Positions 33,440-43,088 of a DNA stretch of 64,000 bases are shown piece after piece. A program made the position numbers and the translations under genes. Source of the DNA: UBA1359 sp029570385 (GTDB lineage Bacteria; Patescibacteriota; Patescibacteriia; Patescibacteriales; Patescibacteriaceae); assembly GCA_035351315.1 (NCBI GenBank), contig DAOPVX010000001.1, positions 1 to 64,000 of the forward strand, in the 5' to 3' direction. Position 1 is the stretch's first letter, and each line of letters begins with the position of its first letter. The notes under the pieces are model-generated. The model searched no databases and had not been told where the DNA came from. It saw only the letters and a program-made list of their open reading frames with translations.

Positions 33440-33919
33440 TTGAATAATGGTAACAAGTCAACCGTGCATCATCTGATTCCGCGCTCTCGGGGCGGTGACT
33501 CGTCCAAAGATAACATCAAAAGAGTGCCATGGCGAATACATGATGCCTGGCATACTCTATTCAACAATTTACTGCCGGAAGAAGTTTGTGCTCAAGTGAT
33601 CACAACTCCAGAGGACCTGTTTAACACGGCCAATAAAAAAATGGCCTGGAAGGTTTTATTTGGCTGCCATTGGCAGGAGGTTCAATCTGGATCGGCGCAA
33701 GAAAAAATATTGGGTCAGATAATGACCAATTGGTTACCCCGAAACTACATTGTTTCTTGGGATAAAATTAATCAATTAATCTGGGATAATTGTTGCATTA
33801 ATTGTCCCAGAGTCAGTTGTTGTCTGACTAGATACCAGAAATGGCCGCTTGAGCACAAACAGGTATTTTATTATTGCTACCTACCAGTTAAAAAAGCTCT
33901 AGTGGCGTTGTTGATTTAA
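33440..33919 (+). CDS. HNH-like protein
   Basis: About 160 residues from a TTG at 33440. A strong Shine-Dalgarno (AAGGAGG, 33427-33433) stands six bases before this TTG and decides the start over the GTG at 33410. The N-terminus STVHHLIPRSRGGDSSKDNIKRVPWRIHDAWHTLF carries HH...N...H, an HNH-like metal site, without the usual zinc cysteines. The C-terminal half has a cysteine cluster (CCINCPRVSCC). Small relatives are common in this group; activity is unproved. Confidence 0.65.
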   Translation: MNNGNKSTVHHLIPRSRGGDSSKDNIKRVPWRIHDAWHTLFNNLLPEEVCAQVITTPEDLFNTANKKMAWKVLFGCHWQEVQSGSAQEKILGQIMTNWLPRNYIVSWDKINQLIWDNCCINCPRVSCCLTRYQKWPLEHKQVFYYCYLPVKKALVALLI

Positions 33920-33925
33920 AATTTT

Positions 33926-33951
33926 CCCCGGTGGTAGCCCGGGGTTTTTTT
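33926..33951 (+). terminator. Rho-independent terminator
   Basis: CCCCGG, seven-base loop, CCGGGG, then seven T. Ends the HNH-like gene. Confidence 0.85.
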
Positions 33952-34024
33952 GTCGATTGTTTGGCTAGGCAGATATTTGTTATAATAAAAATTATTAAAT
34001 TAATGGATAGTATAAGTCTTTATT

Positions 34025-35974
34025 ATGAAAAAACGTAAGAAAATTTGGTGGATTATTTTAGGAGTGGTTATTGTTATTATTAGTTTAGTGGTTTGGCAGG
34101 GGCGGAAGAAAAATCAGCCGCAATATACGACGGTGGCGGCTGAAATCGGATCATTAAAACAAACCGTTAGTTTGACTGGTACAGTTAAACCAGTTAAGGA
34201 ATTAGCCCTTAATTTTTTATCAGCCGGTCGGATTAATAATTTACCAGTTAAAATCGGCGACCAGGTAAGCGCCGGACAATTATTGGCCGAATTAGATTAT
34301 GGCTCGCTATTGTTGCGTAAAAGCGAAGCCGAGGCCGGCTTACAAATTGCTCAAGCTAATCTCAATAAATTATTGTCTGGGGCTAGCCAACAAGCCATTG
34401 CTGTTAATCGATCTAGTGTTGAGCAGGCGATTAGTAGTCAGCGAATGGCGCAAATTGAATTGGATAAAGTTAAAAAAACGGCGGCGGAAAATATTAAGCA
34501 AGCCGAAAAATCGGTTAACGATCTTTATTCAAGTGCCGCCGATACCCCAACAGTCCAAGAGCAGGCAGTGATTACGGCGCAAACTAACTTAGATAATGCT
34601 CAACGAACCGGTCAGCAGAATATTAATAACAGTCGTAGTTCCGGTTTAATTATCTTTGGCGATAAAATAGCGGCTGCCAAAATTGCTTTGGATAATATTA
34701 ATACTATCTTAACTGATAATAATGCTAAATATGTGCTAAGCGTTAAAGATAGCTCATACTTACAACGAACCAAAGAGGCGCGCAATCTAGCTCTAGATAA
34801 TTATGCGGCGGTTAGCCAAGCAGTCAGTGCGGCCAAAAACGCCTCCGATACTCAAAGTTTTATTGTTGCTGCTAATAAAGCCAAGCAATTTTTGAATCAA
34901 ACTGCCTTAGCCATAAACTATAGCTATTCCATGTTGGAGGCGACAATTACCAGCAACAACTTTACTCAAGGACAGCTGGATAACTATAAGGGAATTGTCA
35001 GTAATCAGAGCAGCCAAATTAATGGAGCTATTACAGCCGCCGAGACAGCGGCGCAAAATTATCATAACGCTCAATCTAATAGCGAAACAACTGTGGCCAG
35101 CGCTCAAGATAGTTTAGAACAAGCCAGAGTAGCTCTGGAGAATGCTAAATTAGCGGCAGCCAATAATTTATCTACTGTGCGGCTGGCCAGTGATCGCCAA
35201 ATATCTACTGCTCAATCACAGCTAGATAATGCCAATAAGGCTGTTGATGTGGCTAAAGCTCAGCTAGCTAGTATTACTGCACCAGCCCGGTCGGCTGATA
35301 TTGCCTTGGCTCAAGGACAGATCAGTCAAGCACAGGCCAATCTAGCTAGCGCGCAAAAACAAATTGATGATAGCCGTTTGTTTTCGCCGCTTGATGGCGT
35401 AGTGACTCAAGTTAATTATGAGGTTGGCGAACAATTTTCAGCTGCTGGTAAAGCTTTAATAATGGTTTTAGTTAATAATAGTTTTGATATTGAAGTTGAT
35501 GTCACTGAAGCCGATATTAATAAAATTAAAGTTGGTAATTTAGTGGAGATTACTTTAGATGCTTTTGGCGATGATACTATTTTTCATGGTCAGGTTTATT
35601 TTATTGAGCCCGCCCAGACAGTTATTCAGGATGTGGTTTATTATAAAGTCAAGATCAGTTTTAGTGATTCACAGGAAGTAAAAAGTCTGACCGAAGCGCG
35701 ACAAATTTCGATTAAGGCTGGCATGACTGCCAACACAACCATTACGACCGATCAGCGTGAGAATATTGTTAAAATACCAGGTCGCGCTATTGTTGAGAAA
35801 GATAATGGAGTAAAGGTAGTGCGAATTCTCAAAGACAATAAGCTACAGGAAATTCCAGCCGCCATTGGTCTACGTGGTGACGAGGGGTTGGTTGAAGTTC
35901 TTGGTGGCGTTCAGCCTGGTGATCAGGTGGTTACTTTTATTAAATACCCAAAGACCGCCGCTGATAAGCAATAA
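34025..35974 (+). CDS. MacA/HlyD-family membrane fusion protein (exporter 2)
   Basis: 649 residues: membrane helix about 7-23, lipoyl half near 38-70 (GSLKQTVSLTGTVKPVKELALNF), a long coiled-coil hairpin (about 90-440), second lipoyl half (DSRLFSPLDGVVTQVNYEVG), beta barrel and C-terminal domain. Paralogue of the adaptor at 24445, with the same layout but modest identity. A TATAAT lies at about 33980. First gene of a four-gene exporter operon. Confidence 0.9.
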   Translation: MKKRKKIWWIILGVVIVIISLVVWQGRKKNQPQYTTVAAEIGSLKQTVSLTGTVKPVKELALNFLSAGRINNLPVKIGDQVSAGQLLAELDYGSLLLRKSEAEAGLQIAQANLNKLLSGASQQAIAVNRSSVEQAISSQRMAQIELDKVKKTAAENIKQAEKSVNDLYSSAADTPTVQEQAVITAQTNLDNAQRTGQQNINNSRSSGLIIFGDKIAAAKIALDNINTILTDNNAKYVLSVKDSSYLQRTKEARNLALDNYAAVSQAVSAAKNASDTQSFIVAANKAKQFLNQTALAINYSYSMLEATITSNNFTQGQLDNYKGIVSNQSSQINGAITAAETAAQNYHNAQSNSETTVASAQDSLEQARVALENAKLAAANNLSTVRLASDRQISTAQSQLDNANKAVDVAKAQLASITAPARSADIALAQGQISQAQANLASAQKQIDDSRLFSPLDGVVTQVNYEVGEQFSAAGKALIMVLVNNSFDIEVDVTEADINKIKVGNLVEITLDAFGDDTIFHGQVYFIEPAQTVIQDVVYYKVKISFSDSQEVKSLTEARQISIKAGMTANTTITTDQRENIVKIPGRAIVEKDNGVKVVRILKDNKLQEIPAAIGLRGDEGLVEVLGGVQPGDQVVTFIKYPKTAADKQ

Positions 35975-35981
35975 CAAAGCC

Positions 35982-36707
35982 ATGGTTAATTATCCTTTGA
36001 TTGAACTACAACATCTAGACAAAATTTATCAAAGTGGCGATGTGGTCACTAATGTTTTGAAAGACATCAATTTCACCATTAATCGCGGCGAATTTATTTC
36101 AATCATGGGCCCATCCGGCTCTGGCAAGTCAACCTTAATGCATATTTTAGGCTTGTTAGATCGGCCAACCAGTGGCCAATATTTATTTAATCACCACAAT
36201 ACTACTGAATTATCTGACGATCAATTAGCGGCTTTGCGTAATCATGATATTGGTTTTGTTTTTCAGGCTTTTAATTTGTTAACCAGAACCAGTGTCTTGG
36301 ATAATGTTAAGCTACCGTTGCTTTATTCTAAAGACAAGGAACGAATGGATGAACGAGCCACTGCGGTTTTAGAAAGCGTTGGCCTGGGACATCGGCTACA
36401 TTATTTTACTAACCAGATATCTGGCGGCGAAAAGCAGCGAGTCGCTATTGCCCGGGCACTAGTTAACGATCCAGAGGTTATTTTTGCTGATGAACCGACT
36501 GGCAATCTTGATTCTAAGTCCGGCAATCAGGTAATGCAGATTTTGCAGGAGCTTAACCAACAAGGTAAAACAATTATTTTGGTGACTCATGAAACTTTTA
36601 CCGCGGAGCATGCTCAGCGAATTATTCGGATTCGCGATGGCCAGCTGGTTAGTGACGAGTTGGTGCCACAGCAGCGTTTAGCTAGTCAGGGACAGGTTTT
36701 AAAATAA
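35982..36707 (+). CDS. ABC ATPase of MacB/LolD type (exporter 2)
   Basis: 241 residues from ATG 35982, seven bases after the adaptor stop; a longer in-frame extension upstream overlaps the adaptor and is not used. Walker A GPSGSGKST, QAFNLL, signature ISGGEKQRVAIARAL, Walker B VIFADEPTGNLDS and THE. The C-terminal 15 residues (VPQQRLASQGQVLK) extend beyond the family norm. Energises the two permeases that follow. Confidence 0.95.
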   Translation: MVNYPLIELQHLDKIYQSGDVVTNVLKDINFTINRGEFISIMGPSGSGKSTLMHILGLLDRPTSGQYLFNHHNTTELSDDQLAALRNHDIGFVFQAFNLLTRTSVLDNVKLPLLYSKDKERMDERATAVLESVGLGHRLHYFTNQISGGEKQRVAIARALVNDPEVIFADEPTGNLDSKSGNQVMQILQELNQQGKTIILVTHETFTAEHAQRIIRIRDGQLVSDELVPQQRLASQGQVLK

Positions 36708-36708
36708 A

Positions 36709-37962
36709 ATGGTTATAGTGGAAGACATTAGACAATCACTGATTTTAGCTTGGCGGGCTTTAATGAGCAATAAAGTCCGCAGTTTTTTAACCATGCTGGG
36801 CATCGTTATCGGCGTTAGCGCAGTAATTATTATCATGTCGGTCGGTGCTGGCGCTCAGTCTTTAATTTTAAATCAGTTGGAGGGATTGGGTAGTGATTTG
36901 ATCGCTGTTTTGCCCGGTCAGTCCGATGAAAATGGTCCGCCCAGCCAAGCTTTCGGTATTACGGTTACCACTTTAAAATATAGTGATGCCCAGGCGTTAC
37001 AGCAGGCTAAGAATATAGCCAATGTTCAAGCGGTTAATGCTTATTATCAGGTGCCGATTAATGCCAGTTGGCGGAACAATGATTACGATGTTTCTCTAAA
37101 CGGGGTAACTACCAGTTATTTAGATGTAGAAAATGGAACTGTGGAGCAGGGTAGATTTTTTACCGACGAAGAATTCAATTCGGCGGCCCGAGTGGCTGTA
37201 TTAGGGAGTGCGGTAGCCGATGAATTATTTGGTTCAACTGATCCTTTAGGGCAAAAGATAAAGATTAAGAATCAGACCCTCGAGGTTATCGGAGTAATGA
37301 AAAGTCGAGGCAAGGTGGGCTTTCAGGATTATGATGACCAGGTTTTTGTGCCGCTTATTTTTGTCCAAAAGATGATTGCCGGTGTTGATTATGTCAGCTT
37401 TATTAGAATTAAATTAAAGCCGGGCGCCGATATTAACCAGGCCCTAGAAGAAGCTCGACAAACTTTGCGTGAACAGCACAACATTGATAACTCAGTTGAT
37501 GATGATTTTTCTGTCCGTAGTTTTCGCGATGCCGTTGCTATGATTACTACCATTACTGATGCTTTAAAATATTTTTTGGCAGCTATGGCGGCTTTATCAT
37601 TACTGGTGGGGGGTATTGGTATCATGAATATATTGTTAGTTAGCGTAACCGAAAGAACCAGAGAGATTGGTTTGCGTAAAGCTATCGGAGCAACCAGTAA
37701 CCAGATTTTGCGGCAATTTTTATTAGAATCAGTCTGCTTAACTTTAATTGGTGGTCTTTTGGGTATCGCTAGCGGTATCGCCGTTTCTTATTTAGTGGCG
37801 GTGGTAGCTAATTTATTGGAATATAAATGGTCTTTTATTATTTCTTTGTCAGCCTTATTGCTAGCCGTATTTATCTCTATAGCCATTGGGGTTATTTTCG
37901 GTCTTTATCCGGCGCGGCGAGCCAGTCAGCTAGACCCGATTGAGGCTTTGCGTTACGAATAA
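36709..37962 (+). CDS. MacB-type ABC permease (exporter 2, first)
   Basis: 417 residues. Membrane helix at about 20-42, extracytoplasmic MacB_PCD domain (about 50-275), three C-terminal helices and the loop GGIGIMNILLVSVTERTREIGLRKAIGATSNQIL. Begins one base after the ATPase stop. A near-normal MacB permease without its own ATPase domain. Confidence 0.95.
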   Translation: MVIVEDIRQSLILAWRALMSNKVRSFLTMLGIVIGVSAVIIIMSVGAGAQSLILNQLEGLGSDLIAVLPGQSDENGPPSQAFGITVTTLKYSDAQALQQAKNIANVQAVNAYYQVPINASWRNNDYDVSLNGVTTSYLDVENGTVEQGRFFTDEEFNSAARVAVLGSAVADELFGSTDPLGQKIKIKNQTLEVIGVMKSRGKVGFQDYDDQVFVPLIFVQKMIAGVDYVSFIRIKLKPGADINQALEEARQTLREQHNIDNSVDDDFSVRSFRDAVAMITTITDALKYFLAAMAALSLLVGGIGIMNILLVSVTERTREIGLRKAIGATSNQILRQFLLESVCLTLIGGLLGIASGIAVSYLVAVVANLLEYKWSFIISLSALLLAVFISIAIGVIFGLYPARRASQLDPIEALRYE

Positions 37963-37963
37963 T

Positions 37964-39193
37964 ATGCGATTACAGACAGCCCTACAATTAGCCATCCGAT
38001 CATTGCGCTTAAATCTTTTGCGAACCAGCTTGACAGTTCTAGGTATTATCATTGGAGTAGCGGCCATTGTGGTTGTTTTTGCCGCTGGTGAGGGTATTAA
38101 AAGTTTGGTTGTTGGCGAAGTAGCCGCTTATGGCACAGATATCATTGAAACTGAAGCCAAGACACCAACCAAGAAAAATACCACACCGTCAGCTCAAGTC
38201 ACCACGCTCAAGACCAGCGATATGGAGGCGATTGATCGGCTGGAGAATGTTAAGTATAGTTATGGCGCTATCTTTGGTCAACAAAAGGTTAGCTGGCAAA
38301 GTCAAAATAAAAGAGTTTTTTTATTTGGTGTCAGTGCAACCTACACCGATATTGATAAGAAAAGTCAGCCGATTGAAGGTCGTTTTTTTACGGCCGAAGA
38401 AGATCGCGGTCAGGCGATGGTGGCCGTTCTTGGTTATAAATTGCGTCAAGAATTATTTAATAATCAGCCAGCCGTCGGCCAGTGGATTAAGATTGGCAAT
38501 GGCAAGTTTCAAGTTATTGGCGTGCTTGAGGAGCGGGGTGGTGCGGTTAGTATGATTGATTTTGATAACACTGTTTATTTACCATTAAAAACCTTGCAGA
38601 AAAGAATTTTAGGGGTGGATCATGTCCTATATTTGATGCATCAACTTAATGACGTTTCTCGAGCCGATGATACCGCTGAAGAAATAAAATTATTAATGCG
38701 CGAAAGACATAATATTACTGACCCAGATAAGGACGATTTCTTGGTAACAACTATGGAGGAATTATTAAAGACCCTAAACACGGTAACTAACACAATTACT
38801 TGGTTGTTGTTGGCAATTGTGGTTATTTCTTTAATCGTCGGTGGAGTTGGTATTATGAATATTATGTATGTCACCGTATCCGAGCGCACGCCGGAGATTG
38901 GTCTGCGCAAGGCTTTGGGAGCGACTTATCGGGATATTGTCAGCCAATTTTTGGTGGAATCAATTTTAATTACCATTTGGGGGTCACTGATTGGCATTAT
39001 TTTTGGATTGATCATGGCTTGGATTTTGAGTTTGGCGGCTAATTATGTAGGGTTAGTCTGGCATTTTACCATACCCTGGTCGGGCGTTATCACAGCTATT
39101 ATTTTTTCTTTAGCTTGCGGCTTGTTATTTGGTATTAGACCGGCACAAAAAGCGGCTCAATTGGATCCGGTGGAGGCGCTCAGGGCCGAATAA
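37964..39193 (+). CDS. MacB-type ABC permease (exporter 2, second)
   Basis: About 409 residues from ATG 37964, one base after the previous stop. Same layout; the cytoplasmic loop reads GGVGIMNIMYVTVSERTPEIGLRKALGATYRDI. Its periplasmic-type domain has a different lysine/threonine-rich start (EAKTPTKKNTTPSAQ). Two adjacent permeases and one ATPase suggest a heterodimeric channel, as opposed to the single permease of exporter 1. Confidence 0.93.
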   Translation: MRLQTALQLAIRSLRLNLLRTSLTVLGIIIGVAAIVVVFAAGEGIKSLVVGEVAAYGTDIIETEAKTPTKKNTTPSAQVTTLKTSDMEAIDRLENVKYSYGAIFGQQKVSWQSQNKRVFLFGVSATYTDIDKKSQPIEGRFFTAEEDRGQAMVAVLGYKLRQELFNNQPAVGQWIKIGNGKFQVIGVLEERGGAVSMIDFDNTVYLPLKTLQKRILGVDHVLYLMHQLNDVSRADDTAEEIKLLMRERHNITDPDKDDFLVTTMEELLKTLNTVTNTITWLLLAIVVISLIVGGVGIMNIMYVTVSERTPEIGLRKALGATYRDIVSQFLVESILITIWGSLIGIIFGLIMAWILSLAANYVGLVWHFTIPWSGVITAIIFSLACGLLFGIRPAQKAAQLDPVEALRAE

Positions 39194-40576
39194 TTATAGA
39201 TAGCTTTTGAGAGTAATAAAGCCGAAGGCGGCAAAGAGTAGAAAGATTACTAAAATAATAATCCGTCTTGGCCAGCCAGGTTGGGTGGCTGGTGGTAATG
39301 TTTTCCAATTGCCGATATTAACTAAAGCGATATGGACAAACATTGCTAGAGCGTTAACAATAGCCCCGGCGACGATGAGTTGTTTTGGCTCATAAAAATT
39401 AAGCAGGAAGAGACTAATACCAAAAACAATTTGCCCCCACAGAAAACGATAATAGATTTTAGATAGATTTAGCTGTTTATCCGGGTTATTTTGCAATTTA
39501 AGTAAAGCGGCATTTTCTGACATAATACGGGAAGTGGAATCCAGAACACCTAGCTGAGTTTGGGCGAGCATTAAACCTAATAAGACCAGGAAGGCGCTGC
39601 CAACTAGTGGCGCGGTCGCTTGACCAATTAAGCGTCCTTCGGCGAGGATAAAATTTAAACCAGACAAATTGCCGCTAAGACCATAAGTGGTGCTATAAGA
39701 TAGAATCATTAATAGAGCCATTGATAAAAACCCGAGTAACCAAAATACTAATAAATGTTCTAAACTGATACGCTTCCACCACTGACGGAAACGCCGTAGA
39801 TTGGTTTGATTAACAACAAAATCAGTGCCCGATAAATTGATAGTTTGAGTTTGATTAATATTAAATAAGCCGCTCAGTTTTTGAGCATAGCGACCCATGC
39901 CGTAGCCTTTGTCTTTAATATAAATCGATTGGGATAGATTGAGATTGCCGCCGGCTCCGGCATAAGCGAAAGCAGCTAAAAAGGTGATTAAACTGACACC
40001 GGATGGTAACCAGCGATAATTATGGCCATAACCTAATAAGCCTTGGAACAAGGCTGACCAATCAGTCGGTTTAGCTAAAAATATTACTAATATCAGCAAG
40101 CACGGTATACCCACCAGGAGTATTGTTTTAGTTATCTTCTCTAGCGTTTTATAGACACTTTGATTAAAGGTCAGAACAGCTCCAATTAATAGCAAGATGC
40201 CAATCGCTAGCCAGCGAAAATTTTGAATGCCAAGCAAGTGACCAAAGATTTGAGCGCTGGCAGCGGCAATGCCGGGCAGTGCCCAACCGATAAAAGTTGA
40301 TAAAATAAACCAGTAGGGTACCCAATGCCATAATCTGGCCAAACCGCTAAAAACGCTTTCGCCTTTAACCAGGGCGTAGCGTTCAATTTCCATATTGATA
40401 AAATATTGGCAAGTCAGTCCTAGCAAAGCGCCCCAGATAATGCCGAGACCATAGTTAGCAGCTAAATATGGCCACAAAATAACTTCGCCCGAACCAAGTC
40501 CAAGAGCCAGAATAATAAAACTTGGCCCGAGCATTTTGATAAAAGAAATAGGTTGCGGAAAAGATTTAGTCGTCAT
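39194..40576 (-). CDS. Nramp-like transporter
   Basis: About 460 residues from ATG 40576, with about eleven membrane helices. The first helix reads LGPSFIILALGLGSGEVILWP where classic Nramp proteins have DPGN; the sixth-helix MPH metal motif is not evident. It therefore belongs to the wider Nramp group, and the cargo may not be manganese or iron. Stops one base after the second permease of exporter 2, with no terminator between the convergent genes. Confidence 0.8.
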   Translation of the reverse strand: MTTKSFPQPISFIKMLGPSFIILALGLGSGEVILWPYLAANYGLGIIWGALLGLTCQYFINMEIERYALVKGESVFSGLARLWHWVPYWFILSTFIGWALPGIAAASAQIFGHLLGIQNFRWLAIGILLLIGAVLTFNQSVYKTLEKITKTILLVGIPCLLILVIFLAKPTDWSALFQGLLGYGHNYRWLPSGVSLITFLAAFAYAGAGGNLNLSQSIYIKDKGYGMGRYAQKLSGLFNINQTQTINLSGTDFVVNQTNLRRFRQWWKRISLEHLLVFWLLGFLSMALLMILSYSTTYGLSGNLSGLNFILAEGRLIGQATAPLVGSAFLVLLGLMLAQTQLGVLDSTSRIMSENAALLKLQNNPDKQLNLSKIYYRFLWGQIVFGISLFLLNFYEPKQLIVAGAIVNALAMFVHIALVNIGNWKTLPPATQPGWPRRIIILVIFLLFAAFGFITLKSYL

Positions 40577-40627
40577 ACAATAAGATTGTAGCAAAAAAAC
40601 TTTTAATCTGACAAATAAAATTGATTT

Positions 40628-41818
40628 ATGTCGGAACCATTAGCTAGCGCCATGCGACCGAATAATTTAGATAATTTTGTCGGCCAAGCCGAAATTATCG
40701 GTCCGGACTCATTCTTGCGTCAGGCAATAATTAAACAACACTTACCATCATTATTATTTTGGGGGCCGCCAGGTTGCGGTAAGACAACCTTGGCCAAAAT
40801 ATTGGCTAATAGTTTGGAGGCTGACTTTATCGCTTTGTCAGCCGTAACCAGTGGTTTGAAAGAATTACGGCAAGTTATTGATCAAGCCAGGGGCAACCAG
40901 ATTGCCAATAAGCCGACTATTCTCTTAGTTGACGAAATTCATCGCTGGAATCGCGGCCAACAGGATGCATTATTGCCATATGTGGAAGACGGCACAATTA
41001 TTTTGATTGGCGCCACCACCGAAAACCCTAGTTTTTCAGTCAATGCCGCCTTATTGTCGCGTTGCCAGGTGGTTATTTTTCAGCAATTGACTGCTGACGA
41101 TATTATCAATCTTTTAGAAAGAGCCTTAAAAGACAAGCAATGCGGTTTGGGAAAATTAAATATCAAGGCCGATCCGTCGGCTTTAGCCAGAATCGCTCAG
41201 ATTGCCGATGGTGATGCTCGATTATCCCTTAATCTATTGGAAGCAGCCGCTAAAATCAGTTCGGAAATAAATTTAGAAGTTGTCAATAAAATTAGCCGAC
41301 AGATTGTTTTTAGTTATAATCAAGCCGGTGATGAACGCTATCATTTGATATCCGCCCTGCACAAAAGCTTACGAGGCAACGATGCTAGCGCGGCTGTTTA
41401 TTGGTTGGTTAGAATGTTAGAGTCGGGTGAGGATCCTTTGTATATCGCCCGTCGTTTAGTTCGTTTTGCTAGTGAAGATATTGGACTAGCTAACAATACA
41501 GCTTTATTGTTGGCGACTAGTTGTTTTGAAGCTTGCCGGCAGATTGGTTTGCCGGAGTGTAAAGTTGTCTTAACTCAGGCAGTTATTTATTTAGCTAAAT
41601 CACCTAAGAGTATTGCCGCCTACCAAGCTTATCAGCGAGCGGCTGCTGATGTTAATCAGTTTGGCGCTTTGCCGGTGCCGTTGCATTTACTCAATGCGAG
41701 CACTAAATTGGCCAAAGAAATGGGCTATGGCAAGAATTATAAATATACGCCGCTGGAAAGCGATGATGGTCAGAGCTATTGGCCGGACAAATTGCCAGCC
41801 AAGAATTATTTGGCTTAG
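40628..41818 (+). CDS. rarA: Replication-associated recombination protein A (AAA+)
   Basis: 396 residues. RPNNLDNFVGQAEIIG start, Walker A GPPGCGKTT (about 47-55), Walker B ILLVDEIHRWN (about 98-108), sensor 1 IGATTENPSF, and the MgsA/RarA C-terminal part (DERYHLISALHKSLRGND and GEDPLYIARRLVRFASEDIG). Acts at stalled replication forks. Its last base adjoins the convergent MFS gene. Confidence 0.95.
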   Translation: MSEPLASAMRPNNLDNFVGQAEIIGPDSFLRQAIIKQHLPSLLFWGPPGCGKTTLAKILANSLEADFIALSAVTSGLKELRQVIDQARGNQIANKPTILLVDEIHRWNRGQQDALLPYVEDGTIILIGATTENPSFSVNAALLSRCQVVIFQQLTADDIINLLERALKDKQCGLGKLNIKADPSALARIAQIADGDARLSLNLLEAAAKISSEINLEVVNKISRQIVFSYNQAGDERYHLISALHKSLRGNDASAAVYWLVRMLESGEDPLYIARRLVRFASEDIGLANNTALLLATSCFEACRQIGLPECKVVLTQAVIYLAKSPKSIAAYQAYQRAAADVNQFGALPVPLHLLNASTKLAKEMGYGKNYKYTPLESDDGQSYWPDKLPAKNYLA

Positions 41819-42985
41819 TTAGCGAGTGTCACGGATATAGATAATCGGTATCAAACCGATGACTAATCCAGCGAATAAAACGATAAATATTGATTTTAGC
41901 GGTAAAAAACTTAAGGTGATAAAGGCGGCCAGCGAGGCGATTAGCCAGCCAATCGGTTTGTTTTGTCGATAAAGATTAATAACAGCCATATCGCGGCTTC
42001 CAACTTTTTTGAAAAAGTAAGTTTCATGCATACTTTCGGCCAAGGCAGCGCCGACGCGACTAAAAAATAATAGAAAACCCCAAACAAATGGGTTGGCAGT
42101 TTTTGTAAAAATAATACCAACAACAGCAATGATCATTATTAGGTTGCCGATAGTCAGCATTTCTTTTTCGCCAAAAAAACGATCGGCTAAAAGGCCGGCC
42201 GGCATTTGAATTATAACGAATGGCAGCAACATGAAAGTAAAGATAATACTTAATGTGGACCAGCTCAGTCCGAGGTGTTGGTGTAGATAAATCGGTATAT
42301 AAAGACTCATTAGGCTATAAAAGAATTGTAAAGTTAAGGACGATAAAAAAATACCGCGCCGATCGCGATGGCCCAGTAGTTGATTAATCGTTATAGCGGC
42401 ATCTTGCTGGCGATAGCGATTTTTGGCGTCAATAAACTGACGGCGCCGAGTGATTATTAGGAATAAGGCCGGCAACATTAAAAGTCCACCGATATAATAA
42501 ATTCGTTGATAATTATTATCAGCGCCGACTAAGTAGCCCATAATTAATGGTGAAATCAACCAAGCAGCATTCATGGCTGTCAGATATTTGGTGCGGATAA
42601 CTCCAGTGCAGCCATCGTCAGAAATATTTTCTAATAAGACATCCATGTTAACAAAAATAAAAACAATGGATAGATAACGAACAATAAATGAAACTAAAAT
42701 CAGCCAGGTGGTTGTTTCTGAAGATATAATAAAGTTGGCGGCCACAGCTAAGAAGTAAGTAATAATCATCAACCGGTAAGTAGAATAGCGGCGGGCTAAA
42801 CGAGGATATATAAATGAGATGGCGATCGTGATAATTGTTACTAGCGACCAGAATAGACCAATATATTCTAGTGGTAAAAATTGATTCAAGAAAGACGATT
42901 GGACATAGCCAACCATGGCGTCAATTAAGGCAGTTATGAAGACCAATCCGTAAATCAGATAGAAGGTTGATTTGGTTTTTTGCAT
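41819..42985 (-). CDS. Major facilitator superfamily transporter
   Basis: 388 residues with twelve predicted membrane helices. Helix pairs and short loops (PRLARRYSTYR after helix 2, LLADRFFGEKEML in the second half) fit MFS; the loop 8-9 motif A (AGLLADRFFGEK) is clear. Substrate unknown. Convergent with rarA with no gap. Confidence 0.85.
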   Translation of the reverse strand: MQKTKSTFYLIYGLVFITALIDAMVGYVQSSFLNQFLPLEYIGLFWSLVTIITIAISFIYPRLARRYSTYRLMIITYFLAVAANFIISSETTTWLILVSFIVRYLSIVFIFVNMDVLLENISDDGCTGVIRTKYLTAMNAAWLISPLIMGYLVGADNNYQRIYYIGGLLMLPALFLIITRRRQFIDAKNRYRQQDAAITINQLLGHRDRRGIFLSSLTLQFFYSLMSLYIPIYLHQHLGLSWSTLSIIFTFMLLPFVIIQMPAGLLADRFFGEKEMLTIGNLIMIIAVVGIIFTKTANPFVWGFLLFFSRVGAALAESMHETYFFKKVGSRDMAVINLYRQNKPIGWLIASLAAFITLSFLPLKSIFIVLFAGLVIGLIPIIYIRDTR

Positions 42986-43051
42986 AAAATAAAAAGTCTG
43001 TTAAACCGGAATAGCTTTATTATATAGAAAATTGTCGAGAAAGCCAAATCT

Positions 43052-43060
43052 TGCTATAAT
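43052..43060 (+). promoter_or_regulatory. Extended -10 promoter of the aldolase operon
   Basis: TG-C-TATAAT. A start site near 43067 would leave a leader of about 22 bases before ATG 43089 and rules out the longer in-frame start at 43032. Confidence 0.65.
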
Positions 43061-43088
43061 TAAATTGTCAAACCTTAAATCATTATTT

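Noticed and set aside
39194..39395. Plus-strand frame at the end of the Nramp-like gene
   Set aside because: Antisense shadow of the transporter's last helices.
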